Positions 23,770 through 33,938 of a stretch of 64,000 bases of DNA are shown here, piece after piece. The translations under genes and the position numbers were made by a program. The notes beneath the pieces are model-generated. The model made no database searches. It saw only the letters and a program-made list of their open reading frames with translations, and was not told the origin of the DNA. Source of the stretch: Heloderma charlesbogerti (lineage: Eukaryota; Chordata; Lepidosauria; Squamata; Helodermatidae); assembly GCA_026122225.1 (NCBI GenBank), contig JANEZZ010001898.1:496001-560000 (forward strand), read 5' to 3'. Position 1 is the stretch's first letter. Each line of letters opens with the position of its first letter.

Positions 23770-24150
23770 TAGGGATGGGCAAAACCCGGATGTCTGGTCC
23801 AGGGGGGTCCACCATGGGGAAATCCGGGCCACTTAGGGCCCCATGGATTTCTCTGTGGCCGGCCCAGGTGCATCTGCTGTAGTTTTCAGGGTGGCTCTCC
23901 AACTGTCTAAAAGGCATGATAGGCTAATGGTGGCTGCCATTAGCTTATCATGGGAAAATTACAGCCGTAAATTGCATAGTTCATGGCACTGGCAACCGTA
24001 ACTATCTTCCTTCTATGCCACAATTTACAGCCATAATTTTCCCGCAATAGGCTAACAGCAGCCACCATTAGCCTCTCACACCTTTTGGACAGCTGGAGAG
24101 CCACCCTGCAAACTACAGCAGATGTGCCAGGTAAGGGGGTGCAGGTGGAT
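23770..24150. mobile_element. Palindromic element related in design to the main family; right end not located
   Basis: It starts TAGGGATGGGCAAAACCCGG. Its core has ATGATAGGCTAATGGTGGCTG-CCATTAGCTTATCATGGG (about 23917-23953) and, about 80 bases on, a second unit GCAATAGGCTAACAGCAGCC-ACCATTAGCCTCTC (about 24045-24080). Between them a TTACAGCCGTAAATTGCATAG..GCCACAATTTACAGCCATAA pair mirrors itself. GCCAGGTAAGG (about 24128) is donor-like, as in the main family. No CATCCCTA tip with a matching AAGCAGAA duplication was found, so the boundary is approximate. Confidence 0.6.
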
Positions 24151-24460
24151 GTTTCTCAGGCCCCAGCAGAGTGTATTTTCATTTCAGGTTCTACCATTCC
24201 CAGAATCCCTTGTGGGAAATTGATCCCGTCCTGTGCATGCAATTTCTGCTAGGGAAAAGGCTCTCAATGAGTCCCTGCCCCAGTGAAAATTATGTGCAGT
24301 ACATCAGTCTCCCATGAGGGATTCTGGGATGGCAGTCCCAGCCAGAAAAAGTCAGTCACTCCATCAGGGCTTCTTCCACAACCTCCTTCCCACACCCCAA
24401 GGTAAGTTACTGGGCCTTAGGTCAATGAAATGGGAGGCAGCAGGATCAAGGCAAACAAAG
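24151..24460. other. No gene recognised
   Basis: Short unassigned stretch between two hAT-type elements. It may include the remaining right part of the element starting at 23770. Confidence 0.4.
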
Positions 24461-25326
24461 TAGGGATGTACGAAACTCACTTACCTTTTCGCGGAATTTT
24501 TCATGGTGCGGGGGAGGTGCTCCATCCCTCCCCCCGGAATCCTCAACGGGGGGGGAGGCGATCCGGTCCTCCCCCCCGGAATCCTGCCCGTCTGGCTCCG
24601 CTCTGCAGCGACTCCATGGAGCAGCCAGCCAGGGCCATCCGCAGCCAGATTTCTGGCCATGGATGGGCTGCTGTGGATGCAAATGGCGGCCGCCGTAGTG
24701 GCCGCCATTTGCGTCCAGCCAGGCTGCCGTGATAGGCTACGTAAGTATTTACGTAGCCTATCACGGCAACACCCCCCCCAAAAGGCATGCACAAATGGCG
24801 GCAGCTATGGCGGCCGCCATTTGCGTTCCCTATTTTTCGCCATTCTAGCCTACATAAATATTTACATAGGCTATTATGGCGGAAAAAAAGGGAACACAAA
24901 TAGCGCCCACTATGCTATTTGCGTTCCCCTTTTTTTTGCCGTAATAGCCAACGTAAATATTTACGTAGGCTAGAACGGCAAAAAATAAGGAATGCAAATG
25001 GCGGCCGCCGTAGCCGCCGCCATTTGCGTACGCTGGTTTTTTTGGGGGGGGGGTTAGCTGTGATAGGCTACGTAAATACTTACGTAGCCTATCACAGCTG
25101 CAAGGATGCAGCAGCCCAGCCGTGGCTGGCCAGGAGTCCAGCCGCCAGAGCCACTACTGCCGGAGCCGCCGCCACCGGAGCCGCCGCCACCGAATCCACT
25201 GCATCCGCCCCAGGTAAGTTCCGTCCCGGGGGGATTCCGTGGGGGGGCAGGGGGCAGGAGGCCATTCTGCCATGGATTCTGGGGGATCCTCACTGGAATC
25301 CGTGGCGGAATTCTCTGCCATCCCTA
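24461..25326 (+). mobile_element. Palindromic hAT-family copy with exact 8-bp target-site duplication
   Basis: T1 left end (TAGGGATGTACGAAACTCACTTACC) and T2 right end (GGCGGAATTCTCTGCCATCCCTA), flanked by AAACAAAG at 24453-24460 and 25327-25334. The interior is a textbook train: GCAAATGGCGGC..GCCGCCATTTGCG (about 24678-24713), GATAGGCTACGTAAGTATTTACGTAGCCTATC (about 24731-24762), ATGGCGGCAGC..GCCGCCATTTGCG (about 24794-24826), TAGCCTACATAAATATTTACATAGGCTA (about 24846-24873), GCGCCCAC..CTATTTGCG (about 24902-24923), the AACGTAAATATTTACGT unit (about 24949-24967), another GCGGCC/GCCGCC unit and GATAGGCTACGTAAATACTTACGTAGCCTATC (about 25062-25093). GGTAAGTTCC lies at about 25213. Confidence 0.96.
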
Positions 25327-26784
25327 AAACAAAGTCCTTGCTCATGAGGTTGTGGGCATTCAAACAGAGGCTTTTTCAAGCATCCTTATTCAAATACATG
25401 CAACATCCCCAGCTCCCCTGAAATCTCCAAAAATGCTTTGAAATGCAATTTAGGCAGAATGTGGTGGTAACTCCATTGTGAATGGTCCCCTTGTCTTGCA
25501 AATGTAAAGTGTGAATTAGCAAGGCTGGATTAACTGTAGGGAGAGGAGAGTATAAAGCTTCAAAACAAGGGGCTAAACAAAGAGAAGCGATATGATGCAG
25601 TGTCACACTTCTTTGTCTAGGGAAACATTAACTTTCCTCAGTTATATAATACTAGGTTGGGCTGATCCGGGGGCAACTTTCCAAAGTCTAACCTGAGTAG
25701 GGGTGCCAGACAGGCATCAACCGCAATGTTTTCCAAGGTGATAAGATAAAACACCATATGTCAACTTGTTCAGAGGCGAAGTGAGGGCAACTGGCAAGAT
25801 AGTGTAGCACTGTTGCAGCTTCACATTGGCCCTCTGTCTGAAGCTTAATAGCGTAGATGCTGTGCTGCTATTGAATACTACTGGCAGCGGGCAGGAGGAA
25901 ATTGGAGATTCTTTTATCTCAGAGGGCTGCAGGGAAACAGCGATTCAACCAAAAAACTGAGAAACTGACCCAGTAATTTGGGGAGAAATGATATAGTACC
26001 TCCCGCAACTTTGCTTCTCCAAATCATTTCACTGATTCTTCAGTGCATTTCATTGGGAGCAGGTCCCATTGAACTCACTGGGGCTTACTTTTGATTAGAC
26101 ATGCAATGTTAATCCCTAATTTTCTCCCACACCCCACACATTTTTTTAAAAGGTGGCATGGACACCTTTAAACCCTTTGGCCTCCTTTCAAATTAATATC
26201 CTGGGGAGTTTTTGAGATTTTCTTATACGGAGAGAGAGAAAGAGAGAAAGATCCAAACATTTAAAACATGCTTTTCCTATTAGTCAGGCTTAAAAATAGG
26301 TTGCATGGAATAGCACACTGTGACTTTATATTTTTTAACAAGCCTGCTTCAATCATTGTGCTTTGTTTGGAGAGGTATTTAATATAACCTCTCAAATAAA
26401 ATGAGCTGCAGGAAGAACAAACCACCCACACAGTAAAGGTTGTGCTTTTCTGTAGACATTCAGTTGTTGTCCACTATAATGACAGCCTCCAATGAATGGC
26501 AAAGGAGGCATCCATTTTTTAAATGACATCAGCCATTCTGAATTGTCAAAAATTCAAATAGCACCCCAGAAACAGAGGGGTGGGTGGGGTGAGGGGACAA
26601 AATGACAGCTGTTCTGATTCTCTTCCCTCTCAAAAGTATCTTACTTAGCCTTTGAAAAATAGGCAAAACAGCCAGCCAATTTTGAGGTGGGCAAAAGAGA
26701 TGAGAAATGGTCCTTTGGAAATTGGTATGGCCTTAGTCTCTGACCAGATTTTACCAGTCACTGTCTATAGGGATCAATTCTAAG
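25327..26784. other. No gene recognised; one short repeat fragment
   Basis: The sequence at about 26040-26112 (CATTTCATTGGGAGCAGGTCCC..GGGGCTTACTTTTGATTAGAC) is a fragment of the short palindromic repeat family. The remainder is unassigned. A GAGAGAGA tract lies near 26230. Confidence 0.45.
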
Positions 26785-26985
26785 GTAAGATGTGATGTGT
26801 ACTAGTTAGAGTAGGAAGACCCAGGTTCAAATCTCCACTAAGCCATGAAACTAATCAGGTGACCTTGGGATAATCACTAACCCCTTCACAGGATTGTTGT
26901 GAGGACGAAATGGAAAGGGGAACTTTGCATGTCACCTTGTGTTCTTTGGAAGAAAGGTGGGATACAAATGAAATAACATCATTAA
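26785..26985 (+). mobile_element. Old, degenerate Sauria-type SINE
   Basis: GATGTGTACTAGTTAGAGTAGG.AGACCCAGGTTCAAATCTCC gives A- and B-box-like motifs (GGTTCAAATC is close to consensus). The body then has GGTGACCTTGGGATAATCAC.. and TTGTTGTGAGGACGAAATGG, and the tail GTTCTTTGGAAGAAAGGTGGG, ATACAAATGAAATAA. It is much more diverged than the copies at 11008 and 15227. Confidence 0.75.
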
Positions 26986-27234
26986 AAATACTTACAACTC
27001 ATATACTTGTAACTTATATACATATATAGTCTTCAAGTGAGTGTTCTGAATTTGCATGGTGCTAGTTTCATATGGGCAATGGTGGCTGCAGAACTGAACA
27101 GCTATCAGTAAGCATAAAATTCCTAGTTTGTTGATTTATATATTTTATTAAACACTTCTACATGATTGGAGTACATCCCATCTCTTTCAAATTCCTGCCA
27201 CACTATAATGTGATCCAGGACTGAAGCCAGAATG

Positions 27235-27679
27235 TAGGGATGTACGAATTGTGTACCTTCAGTGCCGCTTGACTTCCACAGTTTGTGGCCAGTGCTCTGT
27301 TCCACCATTAACAAGCCCCTGGAATTCTCCTCTTTTTTTCCACTCTGAAAATTATGAATATAAATCCGTACCGACAACCGTAATTCCAATGCCCAGCCAT
27401 CTCCATGAGTCTGCATAACTTCCGTAAGAACTGCTATTTTTCATAAATATATTCGTATGTTTTAAAAAATTGAAATCCTCTGTCCCTGTTTACTTTCAGC
27501 CAAAACACTTCCTCTTCCTAGGGGCTTCCAAAAAGAAGGCAGCCTTAGCTGTGCCTCAGTGATAAACTCTTTATTTAAAGCAACACTGTTTTAAAGAAAG
27601 AAAAAAACTTTTAAAATGGCCATGCCGCTCCAGAATTTGATCCCATTTCAGTCCATGGCGGAATTCTCTGACATCCCTA
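27235..27679 (+). mobile_element. hAT-type element sharing both tips with the palindromic family but lacking palindromes
   Basis: The left end TAGGGATGTACGAATTGTGTACC is T1-like and the right end GGCGGAATTCTCTGACATCCCTA is T2. The duplication CCAGAATG is exact (27227-27234 and 27680-27687). The interior is ordinary AT-moderate sequence without GATAGGCTACG or GCCGCCATTTG units and without a recognisable transposase. It could be an internally deleted relative of the autonomous source, or an element whose ends were captured. Confidence 0.85.
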
Positions 27680-27822
27680 CCAGAATGGGACTCTGTATAT
27701 GAAGTAGTGGGTCCATGTTGATATCTGAAGTGTAGCATTAGCCTTTTAAATCCTAAACAGCTTAAGGCCAAATTATCTGAAGAATTGCTGATTCCCATAT
27801 ATATCTGCCTAGACCTAATATC

Positions 27823-28422
27823 TAGGGATGGCGGAGAATTCTGCCACAGATTCCAGTGAGGCTGCATTCTGTAGAATCCTGCCCCCCAGCATCTGTGGTG
27901 GAATGGCCTCCTGCCCCCCCCCCCGCAGAATACCCCGGGACAGCACTTACCTGGAGTGTATGCAGCGTATGCGGTGGTGGTGGCGGCTCCGGCAGTGGCG
28001 GTGGCAGATTCGGTGCCAATACGTAAATATTTATGTAGGCTAGAATGGCGAAAAATAGCAAATGCAAATGGCGGCCGCCATAGCCGCCACCATTTGTGTA
28101 CGCATTTTTTTTTTACTTTTCTATGATAGGCTACATAAATATTTACATAGCCTATCACGGTTAAATACAGGGATGCAAATGGCGGCAGCTACGGCCGCCA
28201 CCATTTGCGTCCTTGCTGCTCAGCAGCCGGATGTCTGGCTGCGGGCGGAGCTGGCCGGCGACTATGCGGAATCCCCGCAGAGAGGAGCCGGCTGGGCAGG
28301 ACTCTGGGGGGAGAGATGGAGCACCTCCCCCCCATCAAGGATTCCGGGGGGAGGGACGGAACACCTCCCCCCCCACCGTGAAGCAGATCCGTGAAACAGT
28401 AAGTGACTTTCGTACATCCCTA
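27823..28422 (-). mobile_element. Palindromic hAT-family copy with exact 8-bp target-site duplication
   Basis: T2 left end (TAGGGATGGCGGAGAATTCTGCC), T1 right end (AGTAAGTGACTTTCGTACATCCCTA). The duplication CTAATATC is exact (27815-27822 and 28423-28430). The first palindrome is half-deleted (ACGTAAATATTTATGTAGGCTA at about 28020-28041, no left arm). It is followed by ATGGCGGCCG..GCCGCCACCATTTG (about 28067-28097), GATAGGCTACATAAATATTTACATAGCCTATC (about 28125-28156) and ATGGCGGCAGC..GCCGCCACCATTTGCG (about 28177-28210). Confidence 0.94.
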
Positions 28423-28559
28423 CTAATATCATTTTCAGAGGCCCTTCTCTCAAGTCAAATGGGGTGTGCTGCATGGCTACTAAGAAGATGGCTTTTTCAG
28501 TGGTGGCAATGAGGTTGTGGAATGAGCTCCACAGAGAGTTTCATCTGGTGCCTACATAG

Positions 28560-29505
28560 TAAGGGTGCACGAAAGTCACTTACCTGGTCTCACAGCTTGC
28601 TTCGCGGTGGGGGGGAGGCGCTTCGCGGTGGGGGGGAGTCGCTTCGCTGCTCCCCCCAAAGTTCAGGCTGGCGGGGGAGGCTTCCCGCCTCGCCTGGCCG
28701 AAATTCAGGCCGGGGAGGAGGCGCCTCGCCTCGCCCGGCCGCGAAATAAAAAGTTAAAAAAAAAAAAACGCCCCCGGATAGGCTATGTGACGATTTATGT
28801 AGCCTATCATGGCTAGATCTGCAAAGTCAGCTGTGATAGGCTACGTTAATCATCACGTAGCCTATCACGGGTGACTTAAAAAAAAAAAGCGCGTACGCAA
28901 ATGGCGGCCCCCATAGGGAGCCGCCATTCGCGTTCCTTATTTGGTCGCTGTAGTCTATGTAAATCTTTACGTAGACTACGGCGAAAATAAGGGCAACGCA
29001 AATAACGTTGCCCTTATTTTCGCCGTAGTCTACGTAATCTTTATGTAGACTAGAGCGACCAAATAAGGAACGCGAATGGCGGCTCCCTATGGGGGCCGCC
29101 ATTAGCCATACACACTTTTTTTTTTTTTTAAGTCACCCGTGATAGGCTACGTGACGATTTACGTAGCCTATCACGGCTGACTTTGCAAATCTAGCCGTGA
29201 TAGGCTACGTTAATCGTCACGTAGCCTATCACGGGGGCGTTTTTTTTTTTTTTTTACTTTTCTTGGAATGGCGGTGGCGGCAGCCGGTCGGAAGACCGGC
29301 TGCTGCCCCTGCCCCTGTCGAAGCCCTGCCGAACCGCCGCTGCGACACGCCACCGGGAGCAACATTCGGGAAAGGTAAGTCCCATCCCGGGGGGGGTGCG
29401 GGGGGCGGGGGGGCAGAGAATTTCTCCCCGAAAATACTTCGAGGGGCTGAATATGTTGGCACTCGGCCCCCCAAAGTTTCGGGGAGAAATTCTCCCCCAT
29501 CCCTA
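28560..29505 (+). mobile_element. Palindromic hAT-family copy folded into one very large palindrome
   Basis: The left tip is a variant (TAAGGGTGCACGAAAGTCACTTACC, T1) and the right end is T2-like (GGGGAGAAATTCTCCCCCATCCCTA). The duplication CTACATAG is exact (28552-28559 and 29506-29513). From about 28769 to 29239 the sequence is a single imperfect palindrome centred near 29003. Each arm contains two GATAGGCTACG.. units, an A or T run, the ATGGCGGC..GCCGCCAT unit and a GTAGTCTA..TAGACTAC unit, all in mirrored order. GGTAAGTCCC lies at about 29372. Confidence 0.95.
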
Positions 29506-29651
29506 CTACATAGTGGTGATTTCAGCATCTGGTGAGGACCTTTATTTCTCCAAGTTTTTCAGATTTAAAACTTGTTTTAGTGCTTTTTAGACCTTGGGCA
29601 CTATTGTTGTTGGTTTCATTTTGAGGTGGTTTTCAGCTTCTTTTTAATTTG

Positions 29652-29709
29652 ATGTGTGTGTGTGTGTGTGTGTGTATGCATGTATATATATGTTGTTGTT
29701 GTTGTTGTT
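29652..29709. repeat. (TG)n and (GTT)n microsatellites
   Basis: A TG tract (about 29652-29676), a TATATA stretch and a TTG triplet tract (about 29691-29711). The triplet tract adjoins the 3' end of the BovB fragment, as is usual for that family's short 3' repeats. Confidence 0.9.
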
Positions 29710-30110
29710 GTTCAGTAGTTCAGTCATGTCCAACTCTTCATGACCCCATGGATGATAGCACGCCAGGCCTTCCTGTCTTCCGCTCTCTCCCGGAGCAAGC
29801 TCAAGTCCATATTCAGTGCATCGGTGATGCTATCTAGCCATCTCATCCTCTGCCGTCCCCTTCTCCTTTTGCCTTCAGTCTTTCCCAGCATCAGGGTCTT
29901 TTCCAGGGACTTTTCTCTTTGCATTAGGTGGCCAAAATATTTGAGCTTCAACTTCAGTATCTGTCCTCCTTCCAATAAGCACTCAGGGTTGATTTCCTTT
30001 AGGATTGACTGATTTGACCTCCTTGCAGTCCAGGGGGCCCGCAAGAGTCTTCTCCAGCACCACAGTTCGAAAGCATCAATTCTTCGGTGCTCAGCCTTCC
30101 TTATAGTCCA
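29705..30110 (-). pseudogene. BovB/RTE LINE 3' fragment (C-terminal ORF2)
   Basis: On the reverse strand the frame has TIRKAEHRRIDAFELWCWRR, then TARRSNQSILKEINPE, YFGHLMQREKSLEKTLMLGK and GRQRMRWLDSITDALNMDL, ending MKSWT. These are characteristic of the BovB/RTE ORF2 C-terminus. The 3' end has TCAGTCATGTCCAACTCTTC in plus-strand orientation and abuts a TTG repeat. It is 5'-truncated at about 30110, and the frame is open across the fragment. BovB is abundant in squamates and is known to have moved horizontally between vertebrates. Presence here supports a reptile source. Confidence 0.9.
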
Positions 30111-30112
30111 AT

Positions 30113-30115
30113 GTA

Positions 30116-30153
<38 letters not shown>

Positions 30154-30171
30154 TGAGTGAGTGTGTGTGTG

Positions 30172-30226
<55 letters not shown>

Positions 30227-30260
30227 GTATGTTTGTGTGTGTGTGTATATATATATATTC
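30113..30260. repeat. Compound microsatellite (TG)n(AG)n(TG)n(TA)n(TG)n(TA)n
   Basis: Successive dinucleotide tracts. The Tyr-Ile and Cys-Val frames on both strands are artefacts. Confidence 0.97.
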
Positions 30261-31046
30261 ATTCATTTTAAATTTTCTCTGTACACTGCTCAGAGACCTT
30301 GCTAATATTAACATGCTGTTAATATATAAAATAAATATAAGCAGGATTGATTATTACTGGCTGAGGTCACAAAGGGCATAGAGCCAATTTAGCCTCCATC
30401 CTACCACATCCCCCTCCCTGAGCAGATTCCTTTATTTTCTCTCCAACTTACTTCCTCTCCTTTCAGACTCCATCAGTGGCCAACCACTCTGCAGCTTAGA
30501 AAAAGAAGAGTGAGCAAAGCACCACTGTTTTTGCCTTATTCAACAGTCACCCAGTTCTCCATCAGCAGCCAGACACTCTGTCGGAGTGGGAGGGAAAGAC
30601 AGTGGGCAGTGGACCCCTTCCATTGGCCCTGTGTTGATCCATTTGAATTCTAGATTTAAATAGATGTAGCTGGCATTTAATGGTAGCTTTGCCCTAATAG
30701 GGATCCCACAAGAAGTTCAGCTGGGATGGGGACAGACTCTCCAATCTATAAACCCACTCTCTGCATGCAACCTACCTGCCAGAATGGCCAGCATTTGCTA
30801 GTCCAAGGGTTGGCAACATTGTTGGGTCCATAGAGGCATTTGAGAATTTGAGGAACTGTCCTGGGCACCACCACAAAATGGCTGCTATGGGAGGCATGGC
30901 AAAGAGCAAATACCCTGCTGAAAAGACAGAGTTCAAGGCAGAACCCAAACATACTAAACAATTCCTTCAAACCCACCATTTTCAGTACCAACAGAAACCT
31001 ATTTCACAGAGATCCCAACTGCCAGTGTGAAAATATATGATTATTA
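30261..31046. other. No gene recognised
   Basis: Unassigned sequence. The overlapping frames at 30746-31030 show no motif. Confidence 0.45.
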
Positions 31047-31183
31047 TTTTATTTATTTATTTATTTATTACATTTATATCCCGCCTTTTTTCCTCCAAGG
31101 AACTCAAGGTGGCGTACATAATCCTCCTCCTCCTCCTCCATTTTATCCTCACAACAACAACCCTGTGAGGTGGGTTGGGCTGA
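31047..31183 (-). mobile_element. 5'-truncated Sauria-type SINE, reverse strand
   Basis: In plus orientation it begins TTTATTTATTTATTTATTAC, followed by ATTTATATCCCGCC, the AAGGTGGCGTACATAATCC body, and CACAACAACAACCCTGTGAG. It stops before the tRNA-like head. Confidence 0.85.
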
Positions 31184-32141
31184 TATTATTATTTTATTTT
31201 ATTATTATTTTAAAGTGGGAATGGTAGTGTACCTTGGTGGGTGCCATGATAGGTGTTCAGAGGTGCACTGGTGCCCATATTGCCTACCCTGTGCTAGTCA
31301 TTAAAAGCTAAACAAATGTAAGAATGCACATACACACAAATCCACTGCAAAAATTAGAAAAGAGCAACAGCAGCCACACCAATATATTGCCTCAGACATC
31401 CTGAAATGCCTGGCATAATGGGTAAGTTTCCTAGCCTTCTACAGATCAATGAAAATGATGCATGGTGGCCTCCTCAGGAGGGCATTCCATAATTATGACA
31501 CCACTACCAGAAAAGGCAAGCTTAAGGTCCACCTGCATTTCTCTTCCTGCCTTTGCTATAACACTTGCAGCAATCCCAAACAGAAATGTACCAAGATTCT
31601 TGCTATTTGGAGTGTGGGGGGCATGACAGCCAGTGAAGCAAACAGAGGTCTCCATTGGGTACACACATGGGGTCAAGTGAACATTAAATGCACCAAAGGG
31701 TATCAATAGGGGGCACTTGCTACTGTGGACTTTCGTATGTCCTGAGCAAATAGTCTATCCCTAAAACATTTTCAATTTAGCAAGGAAGAAGTACATGGGG
31801 AAGGGAAACTGAACAATAAGACCTGTCAAGTCACATTTTTGTGTCAAGAGGTATGCTCGGCGATGACACCTGGGCTTAAGTGCTGTCTGCTCACATCAGT
31901 CTGATCGTGCACTGCTTGAGAATTAGATTAACTGCCGAGGTCAGAACTGCATTTGTAAGCACCACCAGATGTCTGCCATAGTGATGCCTATTCCAAACAA
32001 AAGCAGCACCAATACACCAGGTTAATTTATACAAAGAGGTGCTGAGGAACCTAAAACCTGAGAATTGCTTTACTGGATCACACCAAAGTCCATCCAGTGC
32101 AGCATTCTGTTTTCAGATGTGAACAGTAGCCAGTTGGATGT
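31184..32141. other. No gene; possible dispersed repeat at about 32045-32133
   Basis: AGAATTGCTTTACTGGATCA..CAAAGTCCATCCAGTGCAGCATTCTG matches a phrase that recurs in reptile SINE-like repeats, as far as I recall. The complementary overlapping frames of 86 codons at about 31446-31709 have no motif. Confidence 0.4.
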
Positions 32142-33111
32142 TAGAGATGTACGAAAATCACTTACCTTTCAGGGATTCTGCTGATGGTGGGGGGGAGGTG
32201 TTCCGTCCCTCCCCCCAGAATCCTCGCCGGGGGGGGAGGCGCTCCATTCCTCCCCCCCCCCGGAATCCTGGCCAGCCGGCTGTGCTCCGCAGTGATTCTG
32301 CGGAGCTGCCGGCCGGCTCCACCAGCAGCTGGACATCCGGCCACTGGCTATCAGGGACGCAAATGGCAGCGGCCGTAGCCACTGCCATTTGCGTCCCTGC
32401 AGTCAGCTGTGATAGGCTACGTAAACATTTATCATGGCTGATTTAAAAACAAAAACAAAAAACGTGCGTACGCAAATGGCGGCGGCCATGGCTGCCGCCA
32501 TTTGCGTTCCTTATTTTGGCACGTCTTAGTCTACATAAACATTTATGTAGACTAAGATGGCAAAAATAAGGGGAACGCATATAGCGTAGCATCTACGCTA
32601 TTTGCGTTCCCCTTATTTTCGCTGTCTTAGTCTACGTAAATGTTGACATAGACTAAGACATGCCAAAATAGGGAACGCAAATGGCGGCGGCCATGGCCGC
32701 CGCCATTTGCGTATGTGCATTTTTTTTTTAAAGTCAGCTATGATAGGCTACGTAAACATTTACATAGCCTATCACAGTGTTTTTTTAAAATCTAGCTGTG
32801 ATAGGCTACGTAAATCTTTAAGTAGTCTATCATGTTTTTTTTTTTTAACCTGGAAATGGCGGCGGTGGTGGCAGCCGGTCAGAAGACCGGCCACCGCAGC
32901 TGCCGCCACCGAACCGCCGCCGAACTGCCGCCGGAGCCGCCGCCAGAGCCACCCCCACCAGAGCTTCCACCGCCGCCAGGAAGATCAGCCCAAGGTAAGT
33001 CCCGTCCCGGGGGGACGGGGGGGTGGGCCGTTCCGCCACTGATTTCAGGGGGCCGAATGCGCTGGCATTCGGCCTTCCCGAGATTCATGGCAGAACTTTC
33101 GTACATCCCTA
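32142..33111 (+). mobile_element. Palindromic hAT-family copy with a hybrid right end and no target-site duplication
   Basis: The left end is T1 (TAGAGATGTACGAAAATCACTTACC). At the right, a T2 sequence (GAGATTCATGGCAGAA) changes abruptly into T1 (CTTTCGTACATCCCTA). The flanks TTGGATGT and GATGCTCT do not match. The interior is a two-scale palindrome centred near 32592. It includes GCAAATGGCGGCGGCCATGG-CTGCCGCCATTTGCG at both sides, TAGTCTACATAAACATTTATGTAGACTA (about 32528-32555) and its partner. The first GATAGGCTACGTAAACATTTA unit (about 32410-32430) has lost its right arm. GGTAAGTCCC at about 32995. Confidence 0.85.
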
Positions 33112-33175
33112 GATGCTCTGCGAGTTCACAGACAGGGCATGACAGATTCTTCCCCTCTTGTTTATTCCCCTGGGG

Positions 33176-33345
33176 CTAAAGCTCTGTGGTAGAGTATATG
33201 CTTGGCATGCAAAAAGGCGCAGGTCCAGTTCTCGGTATTTCTAGCTAACATGATTTCAGGAAGCAGGGCTGAGAAAGGTTCCTGCCAGAGCCCTCAGAGA
33301 GATCCAAGCCATATGGACTAGTGGTCTGCCTCAGACTAGTGGTCT
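33176..33345 (+). mobile_element. tRNA-derived SINE of a second type, degenerate
   Basis: AAAGCTCTGTGGTAGAGTATATGCTTGGCATGC.. is a tRNA-like head (A-box-like TCTGTGGTAGAG), with GGTCCAGTTCTCGG as a weak B box. Then comes a body with CAGGAAGCAGGGCTGAGAAAG and CCAGAGCCCTCAGAGAG. Related reverse-strand copies lie at 52700-52905 and 58796-58880, and a fragment at about 45855-45950. Confidence 0.7.
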
Positions 33346-33938
33346 GCAGCATCCTATGTGCCTCCTCAGCATTGGTGCCCTCAGAGACATACTGCCAGTC
33401 CATTTACTGCCATGTCTAATATACCTATAGGAGCTATGGGTGGGCTGGCTGGAACCGTTCATTAGTGAGGGAAAGCACTTCGCACATCTTCAGGAACACT
33501 TTACTATCAATTCACATGAACTTTCTGTCAGTCTTGTATGCAAAATATATGTCCAGAGAAGCATATAAACTGTGGATCCTATTTGTTTTTCAGTGGAAGA
33601 CCATATACGTAGAAAGCCATTAATTAATATATTAATAAAAACAGGTTCTAGACCTTAGTCTACATATGGGATGTGTGCATTTCCATAGCTCCCATGATCT
33701 CTGAATGCCCCTGACATACCATACATACATGTGAACAGAGGAAGTCTTCCTGAACTTCATGTTTCTTCTCACTTGGAAGGGACATTTTCCCTTCTCTTCA
33801 CTTGGAAGGGACATTTCAGGAATGTGCAGGCTGCAAAGACGTCCCTACCCTACCCTCTTCCCCAGTTATATCAACAGGGCAGTATGAGGGCCTAGAAGCA
33901 TCTTGGACTTTTCAGACCCCTGGCTGGGGGAAGTCCAC
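33346..33938. other. No gene recognised
   Basis: Unassigned. A short direct duplication of CACTTGGAAGGGACATTT occurs at about 33771-33816. Confidence 0.45.

Noticed and set aside
24678..25093. Regularly spaced palindromes considered as a CRISPR array
   Set aside because: The units are not identical direct repeats, the spacers are not unique, the setting is vertebrate, and exact hAT boundaries explain the block.
28769..29239. Long hairpins considered as microRNA precursors
   Set aside because: The hairpins are repeated in every copy and no asymmetric mature arm can be argued from sequence. Small-RNA data would be needed.
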